In this document: positions 1-9,256 of the stretch, one piece after another
How the letters are laid out: each line of letters starts with the position of its first letter
Position numbering within the stretch: position 1 is the first letter of the stretch
Assembly: GCA_036677805.1 (NCBI GenBank)
Contig: JAVBVS010000022.1
Location: 62,001 to 126,000 of the forward strand
Direction of reading: 5' to 3'
DNA: 64,000 nucleotides
Source of the DNA: SIG78 sp036677805
Lineage (GTDB): Bacteria; Verrucomicrobiota; Lentisphaeria; Victivallales; Victivallaceae
Program-made: the position numbers and the translations under genes
The notes under the pieces: model-generated
Told to the model about the DNA's origin: nothing
What the model saw: only the letters and a program-made list of their open reading frames with translations
Databases searched by the model: none

Positions 1-729
1 TTCCGCACCCGCATCGAACGCGAAGAGACGTTCCGGTTGTCGGCTTCCGCGCGTCTGGCCGGACGTTACGTTCCGGAAATCATTGAAAACCTCCAGAATG
101 CCGGTATTCAGTACGTCGAACTCGATTATATTCAAGGCAAGGCGTGGCGGACGTGGGGACGGGAAAAACTCGCCGCCTGGATCGCCGAATTCAACGATGC
201 CGGCATCGCCATCAGCGCGGCGCGCTGTTTCAGTGTGCCCGACGATGTTCAGGGACTGGTCGATCTGGCAGTCGGCGTCGGCATCGGACGATTGCTGCTG
301 CCGCTGAACGACAGTCGCATGGCGGCCAACGCCGCGGCCAACGCCGGACTGGAAGTAGCCTATTTCAACACCTCGCAGCCCGCCATTCACGCCGCGGCCA
401 AACTGGAACGCCATCGGGCGACCGCCGCCGAGCAGTTCGGATTGGTTTTCAATCCGGCGGGATTCGTGCTGGCCGGAGAAATGCCTTTTCTGCAATCCTT
501 CAAGCTGGGGCGCTTCGTCAAAACGCTGGCGCAGCTTGATGTATTGGATCAGACCTGGGACGGCGCGCCGAAGAAGCTGGCCATGGGCAACAGTGAAATC
601 AAGGAACTGATTTCGATCTTGCGCTGCCGTAATTTCAACGGCTTCATGGCGCTTGGCGGCGGCGGCACTTATCCGGGCACCCTCCGCGAAGCGGTCGAAG
701 ACTTCACCTATCTGCTGGATAATATGTAA
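1..729 (+). CDS. Sugar phosphate isomerase/epimerase-like protein, 5' end outside window
   Basis: The reading frame is open from base 1 and ends with TAA at 727-729, so the N-terminus lies upstream of the window. The visible 242 residues alternate short helices and hydrophobic strands in the manner of a xylose-isomerase-like TIM barrel: EIIENLQNAGIQYVELD, ISAARCF, LAVGVGIGRLLLPL, and a C-terminal GFMALGGGG strand followed by a helix. That suggests a cytoplasmic sugar or inositol-type isomerase/epimerase of the AP-endonuclease-2 superfamily, but the metal ligands are not clear and the substrate cannot be told. A TTG at 37 could be read as a start, but the frame continues upstream without a stop. 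recD2 begins 3 bases after the stop codon, so the two genes are probably co-transcribed. Confidence 0.6.
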   Translation, partial: FRTRIEREETFRLSASARLAGRYVPEIIENLQNAGIQYVELDYIQGKAWRTWGREKLAAWIAEFNDAGIAISAARCFSVPDDVQGLVDLAVGVGIGRLLLPLNDSRMAANAAANAGLEVAYFNTSQPAIHAAAKLERHRATAAEQFGLVFNPAGFVLAGEMPFLQSFKLGRFVKTLAQLDVLDQTWDGAPKKLAMGNSEIKELISILRCRNFNGFMALGGGGTYPGTLREAVEDFTYLLDNM

Positions 730-731
730 AC

Positions 732-2921
732 ATGGCCGGGGAGGCTGCCGGAGACGCCCGGGTCAAGCTGACCGGGGAGCTGGTGCACGAGCTTTTCGTC
801 AATCCGGACAACGGCTACCGGGTCATGAAGCTGTTGTCGCCGGATGACGGCGAAGTCACCGTGTGCGGCAGCGTGCCGGAAATCGAACCCGGACAATTTC
901 TGGAAGCCCTCGGCAGCTGGGTGGAGCACCCCGAATACGGGCGTCAGTTCCGCGCCGAACAATGTCGCGTGGTGCTGCCGGAAAGCACGGTGGGACTGAA
1001 GCGGTTTCTCGGCTCCGGCATTATTCCCGGCATCGGCCCCAAGCTGGCGGCGACGATCGTCGATTATTTCGGCGAACAGACCGTCGAGGTTTTGAGCAAT
1101 CATGTCAACCGTCTCCGGGAAATTCCCAAATTCGGGCCCAAGAAGGTCGCCGCCGTGCGTCAGGCGTGGGAGCAATACGCCGAACGGCGCAATGGAGCGA
1201 TTTTCCTTCAGGGGCTGGGCATTACGCCGGCCTATTGCGCCCGGCTCTACAAACGTTACGGCGACAATGCCGCGCAGCTGGTGCGGCAGAATCCTTACCG
1301 GCTGGCGCAGGAGGTTGACGGCATCGGTTTCGTCCGGGCCGACCGGATCGCCGCCAGCCTCGGCATCGGCCAGGAGGCGCCCGAACGCCTGATCGCCGGC
1401 GCGGTTTATCAGCTTGAGCAACTCTGCGCCCGCGGCCACTGCTGTTATCCACGGGGGCCTTTGGAACAGGAATTGGGCAATCTGCTGAGCATTGTACCGG
1501 AACTGGCAAAAAGCGGGGTCGATCAGGCGGTGACGGCGCGCAAGCTCGCCGCAGACCATGATCTGCTTTATCTGCCCGGATTGCTGCGCGCCGAATGTGA
1601 ATTGCCGCGCCAGATCGCCCGTCTCGCGCGTTGCGCCAAACCTGCCGGAAAACGTCTGGCGCAACTGCCGTTGCGCTCTGAAATGGAGTTTTCGCCGGAG
1701 CAGTTGCAGGCGGTGGCGGCAGTCTCCGCCGCGCCGCTTTCGATCATCACCGGCGGTCCCGGCGTCGGCAAAACCACCGTCCTGGGCGAAATCGTCCGCC
1801 GCGCCGAACGGGCGGGGCTGCGGCTTGCTCTGGCCGCGCCGACGGGCAGGGCGGCCAAACGGCTGAGCGAAGCGACCGGTCAGAGCGCGAAGACCCTGCA
1901 CCGGATGCTCGGCTATGAAGCCGAAACCCGCAATTTCCAGCACAATCAGGAAAAGCCGCTGGAGTACGATCTGTTTCTGATCGACGAAGTATCGATGCTC
2001 GATCTGCCGCTGGCGGTCGCGCTGTTCCGGGCAATCCCCACCGGCGCCACGGTGGTGCTGATCGGCGACGCCGACCAGTTGCCGTCGGTCGGGCCGGGGA
2101 TGATCCTGGCCGATTTTCTGGCTTCGGAATGGTTCACCGTCACCCGGCTGACCCGGATTTTCCGGCAGGAGGCGGAAAGCGCGATCGTCACCAATGCCCA
2201 CCGGGTCAATGCCGGACTGCCGCCGATGGCGGCCGGTGATGCCGGTAAAGACGCCTTGCAGGATTTTTACTGGATCGAACAGGACGATCCGGAAATTGTG
2301 CTCGATCGTATCCGCAAACTGCTGCGCCGGATTCCGGAGCGCTTCGGTTACGATCCGGTCGACGAAGTTCAGGTGCTGACCCCGATGAATCGCGGCGCCT
2401 GCGGCACGATTCAGCTCAACAGTGAGCTTCAGAATCTGCTCAATCCGGCATCCGGCGAAGGTCTGACCGTCGGCGACCGGGTTTTCCGGCTCGATGACAA
2501 AGTTATGCAGATCGCCAACAATTACGATAAAAATATCTTCAACGGCGACATCGGGCGCATCCGTTATCTCAACGCCGCCAAGCGGGAGATCGCGGTCCGC
2601 TTCGACAGCGAACGCATCGTCCCTTATCGCGGCGATGAATTCGACGAATTGGTTCACGCCTATGCCATTACGGTGCATAAAGCGCAGGGTTGCGAATTTC
2701 CGGTGGTGATCCTGACTCTGCTCAAGGAGCATTTTCTGATGCTCGAGCGCAATCTGCTCTACACGGCGATGACCCGAGCCAAGAAACTCCTGATCCTGAT
2801 CGGCGGCGTCCGCGCCGTTCATACGGCGGTGGCCAACACCCGGCGCGAGGTCCGTTACACCCGTTTGCAGGAACGCCTGGCCGAGATGAAGACGCTGCTG
2901 ATCGATCCGCCCGCGCATTGA
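732..2921 (+). CDS. recD2: ATP-dependent DNA helicase RecD2
   Basis: This 729-residue protein has the full RecD2 (YrrC-like) layout. It has an N-terminal OB-like region, tandem helix-hairpin-helix segments (around residues 95-210, including GIIPGIGPKLA and IPKFGPKKVAA), a Walker A GGPGVGKTT near residue 340, Walker B LFLIDEVSML near 413, GDADQLPSVGPG just after, and a C-terminal UvrD-like motif AITVHKAQGCEFPVV near 645. RecD2 is a 5'-3' superfamily 1B helicase that acts without RecBC and is linked to replication-fork and mismatch-associated repair. The ATG at 732 follows the upstream stop almost directly, and the N-terminus matches the family length (about 720-750 residues), so this start is preferred. 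A hairpin downstream belongs to the convergent helicase gene. Confidence 0.93.
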   Translation: MAGEAAGDARVKLTGELVHELFVNPDNGYRVMKLLSPDDGEVTVCGSVPEIEPGQFLEALGSWVEHPEYGRQFRAEQCRVVLPESTVGLKRFLGSGIIPGIGPKLAATIVDYFGEQTVEVLSNHVNRLREIPKFGPKKVAAVRQAWEQYAERRNGAIFLQGLGITPAYCARLYKRYGDNAAQLVRQNPYRLAQEVDGIGFVRADRIAASLGIGQEAPERLIAGAVYQLEQLCARGHCCYPRGPLEQELGNLLSIVPELAKSGVDQAVTARKLAADHDLLYLPGLLRAECELPRQIARLARCAKPAGKRLAQLPLRSEMEFSPEQLQAVAAVSAAPLSIITGGPGVGKTTVLGEIVRRAERAGLRLALAAPTGRAAKRLSEATGQSAKTLHRMLGYEAETRNFQHNQEKPLEYDLFLIDEVSMLDLPLAVALFRAIPTGATVVLIGDADQLPSVGPGMILADFLASEWFTVTRLTRIFRQEAESAIVTNAHRVNAGLPPMAAGDAGKDALQDFYWIEQDDPEIVLDRIRKLLRRIPERFGYDPVDEVQVLTPMNRGACGTIQLNSELQNLLNPASGEGLTVGDRVFRLDDKVMQIANNYDKNIFNGDIGRIRYLNAAKREIAVRFDSERIVPYRGDEFDELVHAYAITVHKAQGCEFPVVILTLLKEHFLMLERNLLYTAMTRAKKLLILIGGVRAVHTAVANTRREVRYTRLQERLAEMKTLLIDPPAH

Positions 2922-2955
2922 AAAAATACGCCGCCCATGTTGATCATGGACGGCG
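2921..2955 (-). terminator. Rho-independent terminator of the DEAD-box helicase gene
   Basis: On the minus strand an 11 bp stem (2945-2955 with 2929-2939, one G-T wobble) encloses a 5-base loop and is followed by a T-rich tail (2921-2928). It lies 16 bases beyond the stop of the minus-strand helicase gene and abuts the recD2 stop, so it may also separate the two convergent transcripts. Confidence 0.8.
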
Positions 2956-2970
2956 CTCTGGACGCGGATA

Positions 2971-4812
2971 TTATTGCCGCGGACGGCGTTTTCGCCCGCG
3001 GTCCGGAACCGATTCCGGAACCGCATCGCCATCGCTTTTACGCCGCTTCGGAGCTTTGGGAACGGTTGCGGCTTCCTGCTCGAATTCCGCCGCCCATTGC
3101 CGCAGTGTCGGCTTGGCGCCGCCGCGGCGAGCGGCTTCCCGGTTGCGGATGGCGCGTTCGGCCACGGGACTGCGGCGAATGCGTTTGGCCGGGGTCGGCC
3201 GTTCCGGCGCCGCCTCGGAAGCGCCGTCTTCGGCTTCCGCCGGACGGGCGATTTCAACCTTCAGCCGACTGTCCGCAAACTGGCGCAACACCGCCTGGGC
3301 CGCGTCTTCCGGGAGCTCCACGTAACTGAAGTGATCTTTGCATTCGATGCGCCCGACTTTGGATTTCCAGACCCGGGCTTCCTGATAAAGCATATCCAGA
3401 ATCCGTCCGACGCCATAGCCCTCGGCTTTGCCGACGCCGAGATAAAGCCGAACCGTTTCGGCATTGCGGCGGCGCTCGGCGCTGTTGCTCAGATCCGGAT
3501 AAGATTCGGTGTCAAGCTCCCGCGCAAAACGCATGGCCAGAAGCTGCGCCGCCAGTAATTCGGGTGCGATGCCGCTGTGCGCCAGTTCCTCCACAAATTC
3601 CAGATAGACCGGATGCGGCTGCTCCCGCTCCGCCAGCAACGCCCGGAACCGGGTTTTTTTGGCGGCGACCACCGCCGGACCGTCGGGCAGGGGACGCACG
3701 GCAATGTCATTGCCGGTGGCGCGGCGAATCTGGATCAGCTTGCGGTATTCCCCCGGCGTATACAGTGTTACGGCAGTGCCTTTTTTGCCCGCCCGTCCGG
3801 TACGGCCGATGCGATGGGTGTAAATATCCGAGGACTGCGGCAATGAATAGTTGATCACATGGGTGAGGTCGTTGACGTCGATGCCGCGGGCCGCGACATC
3901 GGTGGCAATCAATATTTTGAACAATTTATTGCGGAAACGCCCGATAATCCGGGTGCGCTGGCTTTGAGCCAGTTCGCCATGCAGCGACTCCACCGGCAAA
4001 CCCCGGTTCTGGAGTTTCACGGTCAACTCATCGACATCAACCCGGGTGCGGCAGAACACCATGGCATAGGGATCGTCGGCCGCGTCGAGAATGCGTTCCA
4101 GCGCCTTGAGCTTGTCTTCGCACCGGACTTCATAAGCAATCTGTTCGGTCAAGTGCTCCTCGCGGGCCACCGGACGGGTCGAAACGTACTCGGCGTCATG
4201 CATGAAGCGGTTGGCGATTTCGCGGATCGGTGCGGGCACGGTAGCCGAAAACATCAGCATCCGTTTATCTTGCGGCGTCGCATCAAGAATGCGTTCGATA
4301 TCTTCGACAAAGCCCATGTTCAACATCTCATCGGCCTCATCGAGCACGGCGAAGCGCAGCCGCTCCAGCCGCAGGACCTTGCGCTCCATCAGGTCGATCA
4401 CCCGGCCCGGCGTGCCGATGGCGATGTCAACCCCGTTTTTGAGCCGGGCGAGCTGAATTTCGATGGGCTGCCCGCCGTAGAATACGCCGCAGCGCAATGG
4501 CCGGTTGCCGCACAGCGACTCGGTTTCGACGGCGATCTGCATCGCCAGTTCGCGGGTCGGCGCCAGAATCAGCGCCCGAGGCGCCGGCGACGCCGGAGAG
4601 TTCAACAATGCCTCGATGATCGGAATGGCGAAGGCGGCGGTTTTGCCGGTGCCGGTCTGGGCCTGAGCAATCAGATCGCAACGGTTTTCGAGCAACGCCG
4701 GAATGGTCAGACACTGGATCGGCGTCGGCTGCTCGAACCCTTTGCTGCGGAGAATATTCAGAGTCTCCGGACTCAGGCCGAAATCGGCGAAGGCGGCGGA
4801 AGGTGATTCCAT
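2971..4812 (-). CDS. deaD: DEAD-box ATP-dependent RNA helicase with C-terminal DbpA-type RNA-binding domain
   Basis: This 613-residue superfamily 2 RNA helicase unwinds short RNA duplexes and would act in ribosome assembly, RNA decay or cold adaptation. It shows the Q motif (GFEQPTPIQ, residues 25-33), Walker A AQTGTGKT (51-58), PTRELA, DEAD inside VLDEADEMLNMG (about 160), SAT, ARGIDV and HRIGRTGRAG. After the two RecA-like domains comes an extension with a DbpA-like RNA-binding fold near residues 465-545 (VGRIECKDHFSYVELP), then a basic tail ending RGRKRRPRQ. This order is that of the DeaD/CsdA and CshA group; which orthologue it is cannot be settled. A promoter lies upstream (4855-4883) and a terminator downstream, so it is probably monocistronic. 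Confidence 0.93.
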   Translation of the reverse strand: MESPSAAFADFGLSPETLNILRSKGFEQPTPIQCLTIPALLENRCDLIAQAQTGTGKTAAFAIPIIEALLNSPASPAPRALILAPTRELAMQIAVETESLCGNRPLRCGVFYGGQPIEIQLARLKNGVDIAIGTPGRVIDLMERKVLRLERLRFAVLDEADEMLNMGFVEDIERILDATPQDKRMLMFSATVPAPIREIANRFMHDAEYVSTRPVAREEHLTEQIAYEVRCEDKLKALERILDAADDPYAMVFCRTRVDVDELTVKLQNRGLPVESLHGELAQSQRTRIIGRFRNKLFKILIATDVAARGIDVNDLTHVINYSLPQSSDIYTHRIGRTGRAGKKGTAVTLYTPGEYRKLIQIRRATGNDIAVRPLPDGPAVVAAKKTRFRALLAEREQPHPVYLEFVEELAHSGIAPELLAAQLLAMRFARELDTESYPDLSNSAERRRNAETVRLYLGVGKAEGYGVGRILDMLYQEARVWKSKVGRIECKDHFSYVELPEDAAQAVLRQFADSRLKVEIARPAEAEDGASEAAPERPTPAKRIRRSPVAERAIRNREAARRGGAKPTLRQWAAEFEQEAATVPKAPKRRKSDGDAVPESVPDRGRKRRPRQ

Positions 4813-4854
4813 GGCAAACTTTCGATAAAAAAATCATGTAAAAAACGAACTGTT

Positions 4855-4883
4855 AATATAGCATCAAAACCTCCCGTTTACAA
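4855..4883 (-). promoter_or_regulatory. Promoter of the DEAD-box helicase gene
   Basis: On the minus strand TTGTAA (4878-4883) and TATATT (4855-4860) are separated by exactly 17 bases. The start codon is about 43 bases downstream. The same -35/-10 pair and spacing precede mnmG, which supports both calls. Confidence 0.6.
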
Positions 4884-4986
4884 ATTGCGTGAAGTTTTTT
4901 TATTCTCGCAGTGAAAGAGTTGCAATCACAGTCAAACGATGATATATTTTGCCCGATCCAATGCGTGCGAACCGATCGGGTGGTCT

Positions 4987-6684
4987 ATGATTGATGTAAT
5001 CCGTAAAATCAGGGTATTGCTGACTCCGCGTGACAAATACCGGTTGCTGGGGATTTCCATTCTGATGGGCGGCGCCGCGCTGGCGGAAGTCGTCGGGGCG
5101 GGCGTCCTGATGCCGCTGGTGGCCATTGTGGTCAACACCCAGCTTCTGGAACAGAATGCTTATCTGAATTTCTTCTACCGCTGTTCCCCGTTCCAAAGCC
5201 ATACCGGATTCATGGTCTGGAGCGCGTTGCTGGCGGCAATGGTGTTCCTGGTCAAAAACATCTACATGTTTCTTGTCATCCGGATTCAGGCCGCATTCGT
5301 CTACGCCCGGCAGGCCGAATGGAGCGAACGTCTTTTCCGGACTCTCCTGCAGACGGATTTTTCCTACCATCTGCAACACTCGTCGGCGGAATTGAACGCG
5401 AGGCTGGCCCGGGTCGGACTGGTCTGCGACGGGACCCTGCTGCCGCTGATGATGCTCGCCGGAGACGCGTTGGCGGTGCTGGCGCTGGTGGCGGTGATGT
5501 TCTGGCTGATTCCCGGGACGGTGGGGATCGCGTTGGGCGGACTGTTGCTGCTGGGCATGTTGTTTTACTGGCCCTTCCGCCGCATCAATCAGCGCCTGAG
5601 CCGGGCTTTTGTGGCGTATGACCGCGATGTTTCCGATACCCGGCTCGACGGATTGCGCGGCGTCAAGGATGTCAAGGCGGCCGGAGCGGAAGGATTTTTC
5701 GCGCGCCGGTATTCCGGGCAGAGCAAACGCTTTGCTGCGGTCCAATGCCGTTTGTATCAGCTCGGGCAACTGCCCCGGTTGGCGCTGGAAACTTTGGCGG
5801 TACTGCTGGCGATGGGCATCTTCGCCGGGATGGTGCTGGCGGAAATGCCGATCGGAACCATCGCGTTGATCTTCGGGCTGCTGACGGCGGTGATGCTTCG
5901 GGTGCTCCCGGCGCTGAGCCGGATTCATTACAACCTCATGCGGTTGCGGCAGGTCGGAGCGGCATTCGATGAATTGTATGATGATTTGACCGCATTGCGG
6001 CCGGAACAGGACCGCGAAGCGCATTCGACCATGGAATTCCATCTCAAACAGCAACTCGAAATCCAAAACCTGACCTTCGGCTATCCGGCCAAGAAACCGC
6101 TGTTCAAAGAGTTCAACCTGCTTATTCCGGCGCGTTCCAGCGTGGCTCTGGTGGGGCAGACCGGCGGCGGCAAAACAACCCTGGCCGATCTGCTGCTGGG
6201 TCTTCTGCGCCCGCAGGGGGGGGCTATTCTCACGGATGGCGCCGACATTCATCAGGATGTGGCAGCCTGGCGCCGGATCACTGCTTACGTGCCGCAATTC
6301 ATCTACCTGTTGAACGATACGGTGGCGGCCAATGTCGCTTTCGGCGTTCCCCGCGGCGAAATCAGCCTGGACCGGGTCTGGAAAGCCTTGCAGCTGGCGC
6401 AGCTGGAAGACACGGTCAATGCGTTGCCCGACGGTCTGATGACCTCGATCGGCGACAATGGCATGAAGCTCTCCGGCGGCCAGCGCCAGCGGCTCGGCAT
6501 TGCCCGCGCGCTTTATCGCGAACCGGAACTGTTGATTCTGGACGAGGCCACCAGCGCGCTCGATCAGGAAACCGAATCCGCCATTGTCGAAGCACTGGAA
6601 AATCTCCATGGCCGACTGACCACGATCGTGATCGCCCATCGGCTGAGCACCGTCGAAAAATGCGACATGAAAGTCACCATCTGA
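4987..6684 (+). CDS. ABC transporter, fused permease/ATPase, C-terminus probably frameshifted
   Basis: This is a half-size exporter of the MsbA/MDR type. The N-terminal half has about six hydrophobic segments (for example ILMGGAALAEVVGAGVLMPLVAIV). The C-terminal ATPase has Walker A GQTGGGKTT (a variant of GxSGxGKS/T), signature LSGGQRQRLGIARAL, Walker B LLILDEATSALD and an H-loop IAHRLST. The substrate is unknown; the general shape resembles exporters of lipid or glycan carriers. The protein stops eight residues after VEKCD, some 30 residues earlier than usual. A one-base shift near 6673 opens a frame to 6794 that reads like a normal exporter tail, so a frameshift is likely. ATG 4987 is chosen because MIDVIRKIRVLLT is the usual start of the transmembrane domain; ATG 4939 is possible but has no better ribosome site. 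Confidence 0.85.
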   Translation: MIDVIRKIRVLLTPRDKYRLLGISILMGGAALAEVVGAGVLMPLVAIVVNTQLLEQNAYLNFFYRCSPFQSHTGFMVWSALLAAMVFLVKNIYMFLVIRIQAAFVYARQAEWSERLFRTLLQTDFSYHLQHSSAELNARLARVGLVCDGTLLPLMMLAGDALAVLALVAVMFWLIPGTVGIALGGLLLLGMLFYWPFRRINQRLSRAFVAYDRDVSDTRLDGLRGVKDVKAAGAEGFFARRYSGQSKRFAAVQCRLYQLGQLPRLALETLAVLLAMGIFAGMVLAEMPIGTIALIFGLLTAVMLRVLPALSRIHYNLMRLRQVGAAFDELYDDLTALRPEQDREAHSTMEFHLKQQLEIQNLTFGYPAKKPLFKEFNLLIPARSSVALVGQTGGGKTTLADLLLGLLRPQGGAILTDGADIHQDVAAWRRITAYVPQFIYLLNDTVAANVAFGVPRGEISLDRVWKALQLAQLEDTVNALPDGLMTSIGDNGMKLSGGQRQRLGIARALYREPELLILDEATSALDQETESAIVEALENLHGRLTTIVIAHRLSTVEKCDMKVTI

Positions 6685-6802
6685 ATCGGCAGGACGGCTT
6701 GCCGGCAACGGCGCTTTTTTCTGAAACGGAGCTTGCCCGCATCAAACTCCGAGTTCCGCCGGGAACATTCTTTTTTTTAACCGTATCCGAATAGATGGAA
6801 GC

Positions 6803-6831
6803 TTGCGTTTTTTCCGGATTTGATGTATATT
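6803..6831 (+). promoter_or_regulatory. Promoter of the YjbQ-family gene
   Basis: TTGCGT (6803-6808) and TATATT (6826-6831) are separated by 17 bases. The next start codon, at 6876, is 45 bases beyond the -10 element. It fits the -10 form seen elsewhere in the window. Confidence 0.5.
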
Positions 6832-6875
6832 ACAGAATAATTAGATGTATCTTTCAGGAATCGAACAATTCGAAG

Positions 6876-7292
6876 ATGAAAAGTTTCCGCAGAGAGCTGA
6901 CGGTAACATTGCCCGCCCGGCGCGGCTTTCTCAATATCACGCCGGAGGTAGAAAAGGCACTCGGTGAATCCGGCGTCCGTGAAGGGCTGGCGCTGGTCAA
7001 TGCCATGCACATCACCGCCTCGGTCTTCATCAACGATGACGAACCCGGTCTCCATCGGGATTTCGAACGCTTCCTGGAAAAACTTGCGCCGGAGAAACCT
7101 CATGAACAATATGACCACAACGGCTATGAGGACAACGGCGACGCCCATCTCAAACGCCAGATCATGGGGCGCGAGGTCGTCGTCGCCGTCACCGACGGAC
7201 GATTGGACTTCGGCCCCTGGGAGCAAATCTTCTACGGCGAATTCGACGGCCGCCGGGCCAAACGGATTTTGATCAAAATCATCGGGGAATAA
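6876..7292 (+). CDS. YjbQ/UPF0047 family protein (secondary thiamine-phosphate synthase type)
   Basis: This 138-residue cytoplasmic protein matches the compact YjbQ/UPF0047 family along its length. Visible family segments are FLNITPEVEKAL, VREGLALVNAMHITASVFINDDE, the GNGDAHLK-like stretch DNGDAHLKRQIMGREVVVAV, and a C-terminal LDFGPWEQIFYGEFDGRR. Members have been reported to give weak thiamine-phosphate synthase activity, but the natural role is uncertain. The conserved His of the HITAS and DAHLK segments are present. The ATG at 6876 is preferred over 6795 because the promoter lies between them and homologues begin near MKSFRREL. The next gene, a ClC channel, follows after 25 bases. Confidence 0.85.
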   Translation: MKSFRRELTVTLPARRGFLNITPEVEKALGESGVREGLALVNAMHITASVFINDDEPGLHRDFERFLEKLAPEKPHEQYDHNGYEDNGDAHLKRQIMGREVVVAVTDGRLDFGPWEQIFYGEFDGRRAKRILIKIIGE

Positions 7293-7317
7293 CCCTCTTG
7301 CCATAAGGATCGCTGTT

Positions 7318-9156
7318 ATGCCCGGAGACATGGAAATCAAAGTAGTGCGCTGGTATCGGCGACTGATCCTGTCCGGCATCAACTTCTGGTATTCCCGCTG
7401 GGGCGAGCACAGTTTTCTGGCGTTGCTGGCCATCATCATCGGCGCGCTGGCCGCGGTAGCGGCGGGATTGCTTCATGTCGGCGTGACCTCTTTGACCCGC
7501 TTCAGTCTGGAAATGCCCGCCCGTTTGACGGCGCTCCTGTCGGGCCGGATGATGCTCGTCGCGGCGGCGGTTATTTTGCTGCCGTTGTTCGGCATGACAA
7601 TCTCCTATCTGATCCAACGTTATTTGGGCGGCCAGCGCTATGCCAAAAGCCTGAGCCCGCTGATCCTCGCGCTGCATCGCAAACGAACCGGAATCCCGCT
7701 CTCCGAAACCGTGACCCATATGCTTTCGAGCGCATTTTCCGTCGGTCTGGGCGGTTCGGCCGGATTGGAAGCGCCCAGCGTACTTGCCGGCGCAGCCATC
7801 GGCGCCAATACCGGGTCCTTCTGCTTTATCGCCCAGAAACGCCGGGCCCTGCTCCTCGGCTGCGGCGCCGCCGCGGCCATTTCCGCAATTTTCGACAGTC
7901 CGGTGGCCGGGGTGCTTTTCGCCGCCGAAGTGCTGCTGCCGGAGTTCAGCGTGTCGGCGCTGGTGCCGATGATGATGTCCTCCGCGGTGGCGACGGTGGT
8001 GGCTCGGCTGCTGGTGCCGGACATGCAATTTTTTCTGGCGGTCACGACGCCGTGGCGCACGGATGCGGTTCCCAGTTATTTCCTCTGCGGCGGCGTCTGC
8101 GCACTGGTCGGCGTCTATGTGATCAAAACCGCCTACCGCCTTTCCGGAATCTTGAAAGGCCGCTTGCGCAATCCCTGGATCCGGCTGGCTTCGAGCGGCG
8201 GTTTGCTGTGTCTGATTCTGTGGCTGCTGCCGGTCCTGCGGGGTCAGGGGTACTGGTTCATCGAGCGGCTTTTCGCCGGCGATATGGAAGGCTTGCGCGC
8301 CCATTCCACGTTTCTGGGCCGATTGCCGGAAAGCACCTGGCTGTTGCTGGCCTTGTTGACGGCGATCATCCTGCTCAAAGTGGTGGCTTCGGTCTTGACG
8401 GTCGACGGCGGCGGCGACGGCGGGATTTTCGCGCCGTCGATGTTCATCGGAGCCTTCACCGGATTTGCCTTCGCCAGAGTGGTCAATATGACCGGCTTGG
8501 TGGAGCTTCAGGAAAATAATTTCGTGGCCATCGGCATGTGCGGAGTCTTCACCGCGGTGATGCGGGCGCCGCTGACCGGAATTTTTCTGATCGCGGAGGT
8601 GACGCGCAGCTATATTCTGCTGGTGCCGTTGATGATCGTGTCGTCGGTAGCCTATTTTTTTGCCCGTTTATTCGAACCCAATTCCATTTATCGCAAGGCG
8701 CTGGCGGAAAGCAACCTGCTGGTTGACGACCGCGATCAGACCATGCTCCGCCGGCTTCAGGTGCGTTTCAGCATGAACCGCAAGTTCCGGGTGCTGCATC
8801 CCGGCGACCGGCTGGCCCGGTTGATTCAGGAGGTGGAGGCGTCTCCGGGCAATGCGGTTTATCCGGTGCTCGACGGCGATGGACGCTTGCTCGGCGTAGT
8901 CTATCTGGAACGGGTTCTGAAAGCCATGCTCAACAAAGACGACTACGATTTCCTGCTGATTTACGACTTCATGGAAAATCCGCCCGAAATTCTGAACCCA
9001 GACGACGATCTGGCCAGAGCCATGGCGGCGTTCGATCTGTATCAAATCGAAGTATTGCCGGTCTGTGCCACCGACGGCAAATTCCTCGGATTTCTGGAAA
9101 AGGCTCCGATTTTCAGCAAATATCGCCGCATGGTCAGCGAGACCGAGAACTTTTGA
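7318..9156 (+). CDS. ClC-type chloride channel/antiporter with C-terminal CBS domains
   Basis: This 612-residue inner-membrane protein carries about ten hydrophobic helices and then a cytoplasmic CBS pair (about residues 480-600, with AVYPVLDGDGRLLGVVYLERV and IEVLPVCATDGKFLGFLEKA). The ion-path segments are recognisable: GSAGLEAPSVLAG corresponds to the GREGP gating region and keeps the glutamate, and GDGGIFAPSMFIGAF corresponds to the GGIFAP anion-binding loop. The family moves chloride or fluoride by channel or proton-antiport mechanisms; the gating Glu favours antiport, but the second Glu of antiporters was not identified. CBS domains usually bind adenosine nucleotides and would sense energy state. 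The start codon follows the YjbQ-family gene closely, which suggests a shared transcript. Confidence 0.9.
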   Translation: MPGDMEIKVVRWYRRLILSGINFWYSRWGEHSFLALLAIIIGALAAVAAGLLHVGVTSLTRFSLEMPARLTALLSGRMMLVAAAVILLPLFGMTISYLIQRYLGGQRYAKSLSPLILALHRKRTGIPLSETVTHMLSSAFSVGLGGSAGLEAPSVLAGAAIGANTGSFCFIAQKRRALLLGCGAAAAISAIFDSPVAGVLFAAEVLLPEFSVSALVPMMMSSAVATVVARLLVPDMQFFLAVTTPWRTDAVPSYFLCGGVCALVGVYVIKTAYRLSGILKGRLRNPWIRLASSGGLLCLILWLLPVLRGQGYWFIERLFAGDMEGLRAHSTFLGRLPESTWLLLALLTAIILLKVVASVLTVDGGGDGGIFAPSMFIGAFTGFAFARVVNMTGLVELQENNFVAIGMCGVFTAVMRAPLTGIFLIAEVTRSYILLVPLMIVSSVAYFFARLFEPNSIYRKALAESNLLVDDRDQTMLRRLQVRFSMNRKFRVLHPGDRLARLIQEVEASPGNAVYPVLDGDGRLLGVVYLERVLKAMLNKDDYDFLLIYDFMENPPEILNPDDDLARAMAAFDLYQIEVLPVCATDGKFLGFLEKAPIFSKYRRMVSETENF

Positions 9157-9193
9157 GTTGAGACAAGATTCCGTGCTTTTTCCCGTCGCCCGC

Positions 9194-9221
9194 TTGACAA
9201 CCGGGCAAATCATGATAAAGT
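9194..9221 (+). promoter_or_regulatory. Promoter of the zinc-ribbon/lipoprotein operon
   Basis: A consensus TTGACA (9194-9199) is followed after 16 bases by TAAAGT (9216-9221). The first gene of the operon starts at 9257 behind a purine-rich GGGGGGAAAA ribosome site. Confidence 0.5.
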
Positions 9222-9256
9222 TCTCCTGACGCCAATCAGCAAACGGGGGGAAAACC

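Noticed and set aside
708..3257. 849-codon open frame on the minus strand
   Set aside because: It lies antisense to recD2 with its clear helicase motifs and shows Arg/Gln/Gly/Pro-rich composition without domains, as expected for the complement of GC-rich coding DNA.
4900..6708. 602-codon open frame on the minus strand
   Set aside because: Antisense to the ABC exporter, with low-complexity His/Gln/Arg content.
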